Assembly (NCBI RefSeq): GCF_023954305.1
Contig: NZ_JAMLIG010000001.1
Span: forward strand, 3,492,001 to 3,556,000
Source of the DNA: Mesorhizobium sp.
Lineage (GTDB): Bacteria; Pseudomonadota; Alphaproteobacteria; Rhizobiales; Rhizobiaceae
Reading direction: 5' to 3'
Length of the DNA: 64,000 bases
Shown: in pieces, positions 46,018 through 55,812 of the stretch
How positions within the stretch are numbered: the first letter of the stretch is position 1
Layout: every line of letters begins with the position of its first letter
Translations under genes and position numbers: made by a program
The notes under the pieces: model-generated
Database searches by the model: none
Seen by the model: the letters and a program-made list of their open reading frames with translations, nothing else
Told to the model about the DNA's origin: nothing

Positions 46018-47376
46018 CTATCCTGCGGCGCCGGCGGTCAGTCCGGCCTCGAGCGCTGAGAGGATGCGGTCGACATCGCCCGCGGTGATGACTAGCGGCG
46101 GCGAGATGATGACGTTTGCGCCGGAAGTGCGGATCATCACGCCCGCCTCGTAGGCCACGTCCTGCACCCGCTGGACCACGTCCTTGGATGCAGCCGTCTT
46201 CTTCGCCCGGTCTGACACGAGTTCGAGCGCGCACATGAGACCCTTGCCGCGCACGTCTCCGACCAGATCATGCCTCTGCTTCAGCCCGCGCAGTCCCGCG
46301 AACAACTCGTTGCCGCGCGCGGCCGCGTTTGCGGCGACGTCCAGGCGCCTGGTTTCCTTCAGCGTCGCCAGCGCCGCCGCGGCACCCACCGGATGGCCGG
46401 AATAGGTGTAGCCGTGGCCGATCGATCCAAACGCGGTCCTGTCTGCCTCGAACGCCTCGGCGACTTTCTCGGCGATCATCACCGCGCCGAAGGGATAGTA
46501 GCCGTTGGTGATCGCCTTGGCGGTCGCCATCAGGTCGGGCTTCACCCCCCACAGGCGCGAGCCGCTCCAGGCGCCGGTGCGGCCGAAGGCGGTGATCACC
46601 TCGTCGGCGATCAGCAAAATGCCGTGCCTGTCGCAGATGGCGCGCATCATCGGCATGAAGGTCTCGTGCGGCACCATGACCCCGCCGGCGCCGAGCACCG
46701 GCTCCATGATCAGGGCGGCGATGGTGTCGGCGGACTGGAAGGCGATCTCGTCCTCGAACTGCCGGGCGATGGCGGCCGCGATCTCCTGCGGATCGTCGGT
46801 GCCGAACGGGTTGCGGTAGGGGTAGGGGGCGGCGAGGTGGAACACACCCGGCAGCAGCGGCTCATAGTTGCGGCGGAAATTGGAATTGCCGTTGACCGAG
46901 GCGCCGCCGAAATGGGTGCCGTGATAGCCCTTCTTCAGAGCCACGAATTTCGTCCGCTCGGGCTGGCCGTTCACCTTGTGATACTGGCGGGCAAGCCGCA
47001 GGCAGGTTTCCACCGAATCCGAACCGCCCGAGGTGAAGAAGGCGCGGCTGAGCCCGTCCGGCCTGAACCACTCGGCCAGTTCGTAGGCCAGTTCGATCAG
47101 CGGCGGGTTGGTGGTGCCGCGAAAGGCCGAGTAATAGGGCAGGTCGTCGAGCTGGTCGCGGATCGCCTGCTTGATCGGATCGCAGGAATAGCCGAGGTTG
47201 ACGTTCCAAAGGCCGCCGACGGCGTCCAGCACCGTCTTGCCGTCGATGTCGGTGATTTCCACGCCGGAGGCTGCCTTGACGATGCGCGGCGGCTTGGCCC
47301 GCATTTCGGCAGGGTGCGCCATCGGGTGCCAGACTTGACGGGCGTTGTTCTCGGTGAGGAAATTCGTTTCGCGCAT
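46018..47376 (-). CDS. Class III (omega) aminotransferase
   Basis: A 452-residue PLP enzyme of the aspartate-aminotransferase-superfamily class III. It has GGLWNVNLGYS, FFTSGGSDSVETCLRLARQYH and the PLP Lys in ATAKAITNGYYPFGAVM; the AFGRTGAWSG and GHGYTYSGHPVGAAA blocks are family marks. It transfers an amino group from a non-alpha amine to pyruvate or glyoxylate. ATG 47376 follows AAAAGGATCTCGCC. It is the last gene of a four-gene operon and begins 18 bases after the HAD stop. Confidence 0.93.
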   Translation of the reverse strand: MRETNFLTENNARQVWHPMAHPAEMRAKPPRIVKAASGVEITDIDGKTVLDAVGGLWNVNLGYSCDPIKQAIRDQLDDLPYYSAFRGTTNPPLIELAYELAEWFRPDGLSRAFFTSGGSDSVETCLRLARQYHKVNGQPERTKFVALKKGYHGTHFGGASVNGNSNFRRNYEPLLPGVFHLAAPYPYRNPFGTDDPQEIAAAIARQFEDEIAFQSADTIAALIMEPVLGAGGVMVPHETFMPMMRAICDRHGILLIADEVITAFGRTGAWSGSRLWGVKPDLMATAKAITNGYYPFGAVMIAEKVAEAFEADRTAFGSIGHGYTYSGHPVGAAAALATLKETRRLDVAANAAARGNELFAGLRGLKQRHDLVGDVRGKGLMCALELVSDRAKKTAASKDVVQRVQDVAYEAGVMIRTSGANVIISPPLVITAGDVDRILSALEAGLTAGAAG

Positions 47377-47393
47377 GGCGAGATCCTTTTCGT

Positions 47394-48044
47394 TCAAAGT
47401 CCAAGCATGGAAAGGGCGCGGGCGTAGCCGTCGGCCGGGCGGGTCACGTCGAAATGGACGTTGAGCAGGTTGACGGCGGCGGCGCCCTCGATGTTCTTCA
47501 ACTGGTCGTCGACGAAGACGCAGGCGTCGCGCGGCAGGCCGAGTTCGGCGATCACGAGTTCGTAGGCGCGGGGATCCGGTTTCAGAATGCCGGTGTAGGT
47601 GGCGTCGACGATGACGTCGAACATGCCGATGAGCGGGAAGCGCCGGCGGAACTCGACGCCGTAGAACAGGTCGAGTTCGTTCGACAGGATGGCGAGCTTC
47701 AGGCCGGCGGCCTTCGCCCGGGTTATGGCGTCGCGTGCCTCCGGCCGCAGCACCAGATCGGGTTCGGCACCGCGCGCGCGCTGGACGAAGGTCTTCATGT
47801 CCGTCCAGTCTTCGCCGACCAGCCGGCCCACCTCGGCGGTCCGGGTCATCCAGTAGTCGCGTTCGGTGATCTCGCGTCGCTGCATCGACGCCCAGAGCGG
47901 ATCGTTCGCCGTGTCGAACGGGCCAAGCCAGGTTAGCGTGCCCGGCGCGAGGCCCAGCGCCCGTTCGGTGATGTCATGGGTCTCGAACAGGGTGCGGGTG
48001 ACAACTCCGCCGAAATCGAGAATGAGCGCGCGGTCTGCGGTCAT
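47394..48044 (-). CDS. HAD family hydrolase
   Basis: A 216-residue HAD-IA phosphatase/hydrolase. Motif 1 is LDFGGVVTRTL (DxGGV as in epoxide-hydrolase N-terminal phosphatases), motif 2 LAILSNELD, motif 3 GILKPDPRAYE and the VFVDDQ motif 4. Probably a phosphatase. It starts overlapping the Tm-1-like stop (4 bases) and ends before the aminotransferase. Confidence 0.9.
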   Translation of the reverse strand: MTADRALILDFGGVVTRTLFETHDITERALGLAPGTLTWLGPFDTANDPLWASMQRREITERDYWMTRTAEVGRLVGEDWTDMKTFVQRARGAEPDLVLRPEARDAITRAKAAGLKLAILSNELDLFYGVEFRRRFPLIGMFDVIVDATYTGILKPDPRAYELVIAELGLPRDACVFVDDQLKNIEGAAAVNLLNVHFDVTRPADGYARALSMLGL

Positions 48045-49312
48045 GGCCGGCCCTGCGGGACGATGCCACGTGTCACCCAGTCATCGAATATGGCGAGGGC
48101 CGCGGCGGAGAAGCCGGGCGAGTTGATGTGGTCGTCGACCTCATGCAGTTCGACGAAATCGGGCAGGACCGGACGCATCGCCTGGACGAAAGCCTTGAGA
48201 CCCTCCGGATCGTGCAGCGGCTCGCCCGGCCGGTCCCATTCCTGGATGCCGGCGAGCGGCAGCAGGAAAGCGACCGGACCCTGCGCGCCGGCAAGCTTCT
48301 CGCCGATCAGCGCCGCCGTTGCCCGGCGCCCGTCCGGCGAGGTGGTGACCGACCCGATCAGGCGGTTGTGGGCGTGGTATGGCCGGTCGACCAGCAACGG
48401 CGGCCGCGGCTGCCAGGCCGGAAGGTCGACCATGTCGATCGCGCCGGGCGCGACGATCTGCGGCGTTCCGGTGCGGCCGGCGTTTTCCATGCGGTCGGGA
48501 CCGGAGGTCACCACCGTGCCGTTCTGGTGATTGACGACTTCCTGCAAGCAGAAATCGAACACCGCGGCAAAGCCCTTTTGTGCGGCGATCGCCTCGAAGG
48601 CCCGTCCGCCCATGCCGGTCGAATGAAACACGGCCACTTCGTAGCCGCGCTTCTCGAGCTCTGGCTTCAGGGTCTTCATGTATCTGAGACAGGAAGAGCC
48701 GAGCGAGGTCATGCCGATCAAGGGCCGATCCGCTGCGGGTTTCAGGCCGGAGCGCACGGCGCCGACGACTGCTCCGCAGGCCTGCGACAGCACGGATCGG
48801 CAGATTTCATTCAGACCGTAGAGACCGCCGGCCCACAGGATCATCATCAGGTCCGGGGCGATCCGCTCCGCCGGGACGAGGTGCGAATAGGCAATTGTCG
48901 AGACCACGAATTTGGGGACGCCGAGGGGCAGGGCCGCGGCAACGTCGAGTGCCAGGTCGGTGCCCATCGAGCCGCCGAGGATGATGACGCCGTCGGCCTG
49001 TCCGGCGACGTGCAGATCGACGGCGAGAGCGGCGGCCCCTTTCGACATGAGCGCCATGGCGGAGTTCTCGTCGCCGCTGGCGATAATCGCCTCGATCGAG
49101 GTTCCTGCGGATCTGGCGATGTCGTGCCGGGAATAGTCCGGCCTGTAAGGCGGGTCGGCGAGAACGCTGACGTCGGCCATGACCGGGACCGCGCCGGCGT
49201 CGCGAATGATCCCCGCCATGAACTGGAGTTCGTCGGATTTGGTGTCGCCTGTCCCGATGACGAGTATGCGGGGCAGGCGGGCCGGTGCCGTCGCGCGCGT
49301 GGCCGTGGTCAT
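48041..49312 (-). CDS. Tm-1-like ATP-binding (UPF0261) protein
   Basis: A 423-residue UPF0261 protein: VIGTGDTKSDELQFMAG, MALMSKGAAALAVDLHVAGQADGVIILGGSMGTDLALDV (recognised by LGGSMGT), TSLGSSCLRYMKTL and LEKRGYEVAVFHSTGMGGRAFEAIAA. Homologous to the N-terminal domain of the tomato Tm-1 tobamovirus resistance protein, which binds ATP. Enzymatic role unknown; relatives usually neighbour a TIM-barrel protein, not found here. It overlaps the HAD gene (4 bases) and abuts the IclR stop (adjacent). Confidence 0.92.
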   Translation of the reverse strand: MTTATRATAPARLPRILVIGTGDTKSDELQFMAGIIRDAGAVPVMADVSVLADPPYRPDYSRHDIARSAGTSIEAIIASGDENSAMALMSKGAAALAVDLHVAGQADGVIILGGSMGTDLALDVAAALPLGVPKFVVSTIAYSHLVPAERIAPDLMMILWAGGLYGLNEICRSVLSQACGAVVGAVRSGLKPAADRPLIGMTSLGSSCLRYMKTLKPELEKRGYEVAVFHSTGMGGRAFEAIAAQKGFAAVFDFCLQEVVNHQNGTVVTSGPDRMENAGRTGTPQIVAPGAIDMVDLPAWQPRPPLLVDRPYHAHNRLIGSVTTSPDGRRATAALIGEKLAGAQGPVAFLLPLAGIQEWDRPGEPLHDPEGLKAFVQAMRPVLPDFVELHEVDDHINSPGFSAAALAIFDDWVTRGIVPQGRP

Positions 49313-50098
49313 TCAGCCGTTCCTTTCGTTTTGCACTGTCGTTCCCCGGGGTTTTTCCGACCCGTAGTATTTTTCGGAAAGGCGGCCTGCACTTTCCCGG
49401 ACCATCGCGCCGAAAGCGTTGATTGTCGCATCGTCGGTGCGCGCCACCGGGGCCGCGATTGCGATCGCGCCGATGGGGAGACCGGCGGGCGACAGAACCG
49501 GCGCCGCCGTGCTGACGACGCCGCTTTCGAAGCTCTGATCGCCGATCGAAAAGCCGCGCGCGAGCGTCTCGTCGAGCAGTCGCCGGACCAGTGCCGGGTC
49601 CGTCGCCGTATGCGGAGTGAACGCCTCCAGGGGGCGCGACAGGGCCGCATCGATCTGCTGCTCAGTGCAGAAGGCAAGATAGGCGAGCCCCGAAGCAGTG
49701 GCGTGAAAGGGCAGGGGAGAACCTATCTCGACGATGACCCTATGGGCGCGTGGGGAATCCTCGACATGGATCGTCGACAGCCGCCCCGCCGACATCTCCG
49801 AGAGATGGACGGTCTCCTGCGAGGCCTCGGCGAGTTCTTTCACGAAGGGAATGGCGATCCGCAGGAACGGGTACCGCGCCTCGCGAATGCGCGCCAGTCG
49901 CATCGGAGCCGATCCGATCCGGTATTTGCGCGTTTGCGCATCCTGTTCGACGAAGCCGTGCTTTTCCAGCTCGACGAGCATGCGCCGGGTCGTCGCCTTG
50001 TCGAGCCCGCACAGGCGCGCGATGTCGGTCAATCCGGGTTCGGCGTTCAACTGGGAAAGGCAGTCCAGCACGGACAGCGCTTTTCCGACAGTGCTCAT
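49313..50098 (-). CDS. IclR family transcriptional regulator
   Basis: A 261-residue IclR regulator: N-terminal winged HTH (LSVLDCLSQL...LTDIARLCGLDKATTRRMLVELEKHGFV) and C-terminal effector domain (HLSEMSAGRLST; FHATASGLAYLAFC; SIGDQSFESGVVSTAAPVLS). It heads the operon with Tm-1-like, HAD and aminotransferase genes, adjacent to the next start, so it probably regulates its own operon. A TGGTTCA-N5-TGATCCA repeat lies upstream. Confidence 0.93.
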   Translation of the reverse strand: MSTVGKALSVLDCLSQLNAEPGLTDIARLCGLDKATTRRMLVELEKHGFVEQDAQTRKYRIGSAPMRLARIREARYPFLRIAIPFVKELAEASQETVHLSEMSAGRLSTIHVEDSPRAHRVIVEIGSPLPFHATASGLAYLAFCTEQQIDAALSRPLEAFTPHTATDPALVRRLLDETLARGFSIGDQSFESGVVSTAAPVLSPAGLPIGAIAIAAPVARTDDATINAFGAMVRESAGRLSEKYYGSEKPRGTTVQNERNG

Positions 50099-50247
50099 GC
50101 AGCTCCTCTCCAGTTTCGCCCGATCGTGCCGCCAGCCTCGCGTGAGCCACCGTCGCGGCTGCCAGACACCTCACGGACCCACAGTGCCGAACGCCTCACT
50201 CTCATTGACAGGCGCGCGGGAGGATTGCAAGTCTATATTTGAAGTCA

Positions 50248-50266
50248 TGGTTCATTATGTGATCCA
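50248..50266. promoter_or_regulatory. Candidate IclR operator
   Basis: TGGTTCA-TTATG-TGATCCA is an inverted repeat with one mismatch per arm, 150 bases upstream of the iclR start. Confidence 0.4.
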
Positions 50267-50372
50267 ATCGTCGCGCTGCAATTGAAGCGATAATCGCAAG
50301 GGGGAGAGCGCGGTCAGCGGCGGAGGCGCGAGGTCGCTGCGCTGAATGTCGAGCGCATTCAAGCGTCATTCT

Positions 50373-50388
50373 GTGATACGAGCATCAC
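50373..50388. promoter_or_regulatory. Inverted repeat upstream of hpaR
   Basis: GTGAT-ACGAGC-ATCAC is a perfect 5-base inverted repeat with 6-base spacer, 32 bases before the hpaR start. It could be a regulator site. Confidence 0.3.
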
Positions 50389-50419
50389 GGACGATCCTGA
50401 CGACGAAGGAAGAAGCGGT

Positions 50420-50878
50420 ATGACCAGTGCCGACCGCGTTACCAGCGAGCACCGCTCGTTGGCGATCGGGCTGCTGCGCGCCCGCGAAGCGGTGATGAGC
50501 CACTTCCGGCCGATGCTGGCGGCCCATGATGTGACCGAGCAGCAGTGGCGCGTCATCCGTGCACTGGCCGAGTCGGGGACGCTGGACGCCACGGAAGTTG
50601 CGGAGACGGCCTTCATTCTGGCGCCCAGCCTTACCCGAATGATCCGCTCGCTGGAGGATCGCTCCTTTGTCACCAGGCGCAGGGACGAAGCCGACGGGCG
50701 CCGGGTTTTGCTGGAACTCGCGCCGGCAGGCCGCGCCATGATCGAGGAAGTCATGGCGGACAGCCGGCGGATCTATGCGGATATCTATGCGCGGTTCGGG
50801 GAGGAGCGTGTCGAGGAACTGCTGGACATGCTCGACGACCTTGCCGCGCTCAAGCGCAATGGCCAGCCGCGCGAGTGA
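50420..50878 (+). CDS. hpaR: HpaR-type MarR regulator of homoprotocatechuate degradation
   Basis: A 152-residue MarR family regulator with the HpaR features SLAIGLLRAREAVMSHFRPMLAAHDVTEQQWRVIRAL and LAPSLTRMIRSLEDRSFVTRRRDEADGRRVLLELAPAGRAMIEEV (winged HTH). HpaR represses the meta-cleavage operon and is released by homoprotocatechuate. It is convergent with hpaH, separated by 45 bases. The operator before hpaF (55632-55643) is the likely target. Confidence 0.9.
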   Translation: MTSADRVTSEHRSLAIGLLRAREAVMSHFRPMLAAHDVTEQQWRVIRALAESGTLDATEVAETAFILAPSLTRMIRSLEDRSFVTRRRDEADGRRVLLELAPAGRAMIEEVMADSRRIYADIYARFGEERVEELLDMLDDLAALKRNGQPRE

Positions 50879-50923
50879 CCGCTGGAGTCGGGCGGCTTCG
50901 GTACGCGCCGCTCGTCGGGACTT

Positions 50924-51727
50924 CTATTCGAAGAACAGGCTGACCGTACCGTACCGCCCGAAATCGCCGACGATGGTGTCGCCGTGCCGTGCCTCGATGG
51001 GCCTGATGAAGGAGCCGGCGAGCACGATCTGGCCCGATTCGATGCCCTGGCCGTATTGAGCCAGACGGTTGGCAAGCCAGGCAATGCCGCGGGCCGGCTG
51101 GTTGAGGACGCCGGCCCCAAGGCCCGTTTCCTCGACCTCGGCGTTGCGGCTGACGATCGCTCCCATCCATCGCATGTCGATCTCGTCGGGCCGCATGGCC
51201 CGGCCACCGGTGACGATACCGGCATTAGCGGCATTGTCGGAGATCGTGTCGTGGACCGTGCGGGCCTTCCCGGTCTCCGGGTCGACGCGCAGGATGCGGG
51301 TATCGAGGATTTCGAGCGCCGGCGTCACATAGTCCGTCGCGTTCAACACATCGAAGACGGTGACGCCGGGGCCCTTCAGCGGCGCCTTCATGACGAAGGC
51401 GATCTCGGCCTCGATGCGGGGCTGGATGAAGCGATTTCCAGGCACAGTCGCGCCGTTTTCGAAAACCATGTCGTCGAACAGGACACCGGAATCCGGAATG
51501 TCGATGTTCAGCGCATATTGCATGGCCTTGGAGGTCAGCCCGATCTTCCAGCCGATCACCCTGCGTCCGGCGGCGATCTTCCTTCGCACCCAGGCGGCCT
51601 GTATGGCATAGGCGTCATCCATGCCGATCTCGGGATATTGCAGCGACAGGAGCCCGATCTGGACGCGGGTGCGCTCGGCTTCGTCGAGACGGGCCGCTGC
51701 GGCATCGATCTGGTCTTTGGTCAGCAT
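50924..51727 (-). CDS. hpaH: 2-oxohepta-3-ene-1,7-dioate hydratase
   Basis: A 267-residue hydratase of the 4-oxalocrotonate decarboxylase/hydratase family: [28 protein letters not shown] (the metal-binding Glu residues), [26 protein letters not shown]. Adds water to 2-oxohept-3-ene-1,7-dioate before the aldolase HpaI, which is not in this window. Last gene of the hpaF-E-D-G-H operon; it starts 3 bases after the FAH gene stop. Confidence 0.93.
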   Translation of the reverse strand: MLTKDQIDAAAARLDEAERTRVQIGLLSLQYPEIGMDDAYAIQAAWVRRKIAAGRRVIGWKIGLTSKAMQYALNIDIPDSGVLFDDMVFENGATVPGNRFIQPRIEAEIAFVMKAPLKGPGVTVFDVLNATDYVTPALEILDTRILRVDPETGKARTVHDTISDNAANAGIVTGGRAMRPDEIDMRWMGAIVSRNAEVEETGLGAGVLNQPARGIAWLANRLAQYGQGIESGQIVLAGSFIRPIEARHGDTIVGDFGRYGTVSLFFE

Positions 51728-51730
51728 GGC

Positions 51731-52600
51731 TCAAACCTCGTCCGCGATCGAGTTGCGCAAGGTGCCGATGCCCTCGGCCTCGACTTCCACACTATCGCCG
51801 GGCTTCAACCAGATCGGCGGATCGAAGCGGGCGCCGGCGCCGGTCGGGGTGCCGGTGACGATCATGTCGCCCGGCACCAGCGTGGTGAAGGTCGAGATGT
51901 AGCCGATGATCTTGCGGAACGGAAAGATCATCCGGCCTGTGCGGTCGCTCTGGCGGATCTCGCCGTTGACACGGGTCTCCAGTTTGATGTCGGCAAGCTG
52001 GCTCTCGTCCGTGTAGGGGACGAGCCAGGGGCCGATGGATCCCGAGCGGTCGAAGTTCTTGCCCTGGGTGACGTTGAACTTGGCGTGGCGAACCCAATCG
52101 CGGATCGTGCCTTCATTGCACAGAGACAAAGCGGCGACGTGGTCGAGCGCCTGTGCCTCGGGAATGCGCCGGCCGCCCTTACTGATGACGATGACGATCT
52201 CCCCCTCATAGTCGAGCTGTAGGCTTTCAGGCGGCCGGATAAGCGGCTGGTCGTGTCCAGTGAAAGAGCGCGGGAAGCGCACGAAGAGCGACGGATTGGC
52301 GGGGGCGGCCTGGCCGTCCTTGTATTCCTCGTTGCGGTCCGGGAAGTTGACGCCGACGCAGATGATCTTTTCCGGCGCCGGGATCGGTATTTCGAAGGTG
52401 ATTTCGGACAGCGGCATATCGGCGGGGAGGGCCGTGCCTTCCTCCGAAAGCGAGAGGAGGGCGCCCGCCTCGATCACGTCGCGCAGGCTCTGCCACTGCG
52501 GATGGCGCTTCGAGAGATCGACCACTCCGTCGTCCATGACGACACCGTATTTCAGGCTACCCCCGTGGCGGAAACTCAGAAGCCCGGGCCTCGTCGACAT
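51731..52600 (-). CDS. hpaG: Fumarylacetoacetate hydrolase family protein (HpaG-like decarboxylase/isomerase)
   Basis: A 289-residue FAH-fold protein: IICVGVNFPDRNEEYKDG, LDYEGEIVIVISKGGRRIP (metal ligand Glu-x-Glu), and VPGDMIVTGTPTGAGAR. Position between hpaD and hpaH suggests the 5-oxopent-3-ene-1,2,5-tricarboxylate decarboxylase step (HpaG). The E. coli HpaG is a two-domain fusion of about 430 residues; this one has a single domain, so the isomerase step is separately done or the role differs. Confidence 0.85.
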   Translation of the reverse strand: MSTRPGLLSFRHGGSLKYGVVMDDGVVDLSKRHPQWQSLRDVIEAGALLSLSEEGTALPADMPLSEITFEIPIPAPEKIICVGVNFPDRNEEYKDGQAAPANPSLFVRFPRSFTGHDQPLIRPPESLQLDYEGEIVIVISKGGRRIPEAQALDHVAALSLCNEGTIRDWVRHAKFNVTQGKNFDRSGSIGPWLVPYTDESQLADIKLETRVNGEIRQSDRTGRMIFPFRKIIGYISTFTTLVPGDMIVTGTPTGAGARFDPPIWLKPGDSVEVEAEGIGTLRNSIADEV

Positions 52601-52621
52601 GTCTATTCCTCCGGCGGTGGC

Positions 52622-53602
52622 CTAGGGCGCGATGATCGGCTGCGACTTCAGGTCCGAGGCGCGCACCGGCGTATCGGCAAAGACGCTGCCGTTCTCGAAC
52701 CATGAGCGCGGCGCGGGCGCGCCCCAGAGCGTCTGGCGCTGCGGGTCCTTCAGATCCCACTTGATCGGTTCGAGATCGGGGTCGACCGTCTGGTAGTCCG
52801 AGCAGTAGATTTCGATGCGGTGCCCGTCCGGATCGAGGACGTAGAGGAAGAAGGCGTTCGAGATGCCGTGGCGGCCGGGGCCGCGCTCGATGTGGGAGAC
52901 CCAGCCGGTCGTGGACATCAGGTCGAGCAGGTCGATGATGTTGAGCGGCGTCGGCACCCAGAACGCGGTGTGGTGCAGGCGCGGGCCGGTGCCGTTGGTG
53001 AAAGCGATGTCGTGCACGCCGCCCTTGCGATGGGTCCAGGCGGCCCAGAGGCGTCCGGTCTCGTCGTCCTCGGTGTATTCGGTCACTCGGAACCCGATTT
53101 CGTTGTAGAAGGCGACGCTCTCGTCGACATTCGACGAGAAGCAGTTGAAATGGTCGATGCGCAGAGGTTTGACGCCCCGGTAGAGGGCATATTTCTGGTG
53201 GATCGGCGGCAGCCGGTCCATTCTCGAATAGAATTCCAACGGAATTCCGTGCGGGTCGCGGGTGCGGAAGGTGCGCGACTGGTAGGGACGTTCGACCCAT
53301 TGCACCGGCAGCCCCTTGCCTTCGAAGAAGCGTGCCGCCTTGTCGAGTTCCGTTTCGTCATAAACCTTGAAGCCGAGGTCACGGGCTTCCGACTTGTCCG
53401 ATTTCCTCAGTACGACGCAGTGATGTCCGCGTTCCTCCATCGCCCGAAGAAAGATCGCGTCGGAGGTCTCGTCGGTCACCTGCAGGCCGAGCGTGTCGAC
53501 ATAGAACGCGCGCGACCTGGCGAGATCGCGGACGCCGAATTCGACGTGGCTGAGGCGCACGATGTTGAACGGCGGATAAAGATTGGGTGGGGGCAGTGCC
53601 AT
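52622..53602 (-). CDS. hpaD: Homoprotocatechuate 2,3-dioxygenase
   Basis: A 326-residue extradiol class I dioxygenase with two VOC modules (about 12-130 and 145-270). The iron site fits His151 (IDHFNCF), His210/211 (LHHTAFW) and Glu264 (RIEIYCSDY). It opens homoprotocatechuate to 5-carboxymethyl-2-hydroxymuconate semialdehyde. Length and motifs match the bacterial HpaD/HPCD enzymes. It is 21 bases before the FAH gene and 55 bases after hpaE, so cotranscribed. Confidence 0.94.
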   Translation of the reverse strand: MALPPPNLYPPFNIVRLSHVEFGVRDLARSRAFYVDTLGLQVTDETSDAIFLRAMEERGHHCVVLRKSDKSEARDLGFKVYDETELDKAARFFEGKGLPVQWVERPYQSRTFRTRDPHGIPLEFYSRMDRLPPIHQKYALYRGVKPLRIDHFNCFSSNVDESVAFYNEIGFRVTEYTEDDETGRLWAAWTHRKGGVHDIAFTNGTGPRLHHTAFWVPTPLNIIDLLDLMSTTGWVSHIERGPGRHGISNAFFLYVLDPDGHRIEIYCSDYQTVDPDLEPIKWDLKDPQRQTLWGAPAPRSWFENGSVFADTPVRASDLKSQPIIAP

Positions 53603-53657
53603 GGGTCTTCCTCCTGCCCGTCCCTCCGCGGAGACAGGCGTGTTCGTCGTACGCGGC

Positions 53658-55175
<1,518 letters not shown>

Positions 55176-55220
55176 GCGACGATCCTCGGCTCTATCCAAT
55201 GCGATGCAGGGCAGTCGCGT

Positions 55221-55607
55221 TCATCGTCCGCGCAGGCGCGGATGAATGGCGTTCTTCTTCCAGCTCATCTCCGCGTCGATTTCGCGGATTTCCAGCGACA
55301 GGGCGAAATGGGGGGTCTCGAAGAGCGGGGCGAGGGCGGCGCTCGCCGCCGCGAACAGAGCCTCGCCGGCGCGCTTCCTGTCTTCGACGCTGCGTCCGGC
55401 ACCGATGCGGAAGTTGAGGTCGATGAAGCCGTTTTCAGGATGGCGGTCGGCGATGGCGAAGTGGTCGGCCCTTAGCGCCCTGACGCGGACGGCTCCGACC
55501 TCAAACAGTCCGGTCGCCAGGATCGCGTCGAGCAAGGTGTCGCACAGGCCGTCCATATCGGCGCGAGCCTCGAGATTGGCCGAGTATTCGACGGTCAGAT
55601 GGGGCAT
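55221..55607 (-). CDS. hpaF: 5-carboxymethyl-2-hydroxymuconate delta-isomerase
   Basis: A 128-residue tautomerase-superfamily protein, MPHLTVEYSANLEARADM with the catalytic Pro directly after Met, then NGFIDLNFRIGAGRSVEDRK and LSLEIREID. It isomerises 5-carboxymethyl-2-hydroxymuconate before decarboxylation. SD GGGAGGACGC precedes the ATG at 55607. First gene of the operon; the promoter with the palindrome lies just upstream. Confidence 0.94.
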   Translation of the reverse strand: MPHLTVEYSANLEARADMDGLCDTLLDAILATGLFEVGAVRVRALRADHFAIADRHPENGFIDLNFRIGAGRSVEDRKRAGEALFAAASAALAPLFETPHFALSLEIREIDAEMSWKKNAIHPRLRGR

Positions 55608-55631
55608 GCGTCCTCCCGGCAGCTTATATAC

Positions 55632-55662
55632 TTAACATGTTAAATATATCGTGACCTGTCAA
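55632..55662 (-). promoter_or_regulatory. hpaF promoter with palindromic operator
   Basis: On the minus strand a consensus -35 TTGACA (55662-55657) is followed 17 bases later by CATGTT where the -10 should be. The -10 region overlaps the perfect palindrome TTAACATGTTAA (55632-55643), flanked by near-symmetric TATAT tracts. HpaR is a natural candidate to bind there. Confidence 0.65.
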
Positions 55663-55791
55663 GGGGCCTGAATCTCGTCGCGCGCTATCGAAGTGAGCGG
55701 CGGAACGCATCGCATGAATTGCAGCACGTCTTGAACGCGGCCGGTGGAAAAGTAGTTGTCGCGCATGGTGCGAGAGGCTTGCGCGGTGTTT

Positions 55792-55807
55792 CATCATACG
55801 TATGATG
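55792..55807. promoter_or_regulatory. GntR operator candidate CATCATACGTATGATG
   Basis: A perfect 16-base palindrome just before the preferred GntR start (55813). FCD-type regulators bind such short palindromes; it probably mediates autorepression of the regulator and the following TRAP operon. Confidence 0.6.
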
Positions 55808-55812
55808 TATCG

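Larger units (their letters stand above)
50099..50419. other. Intergenic region of iclR and hpaR
   Basis: These 321 bases contain no gene. They hold the palindromes at 50248-50266 and 50373-50388 and the divergent promoters of the iclR and hpaR genes; no clear -35/-10 assigned. Confidence 0.5.

Noticed and set aside
48128..50242. 704-codon plus-strand frame over the IclR/Tm-1-like genes
   Set aside because: Spans two real genes on the other strand and their intergenic space.
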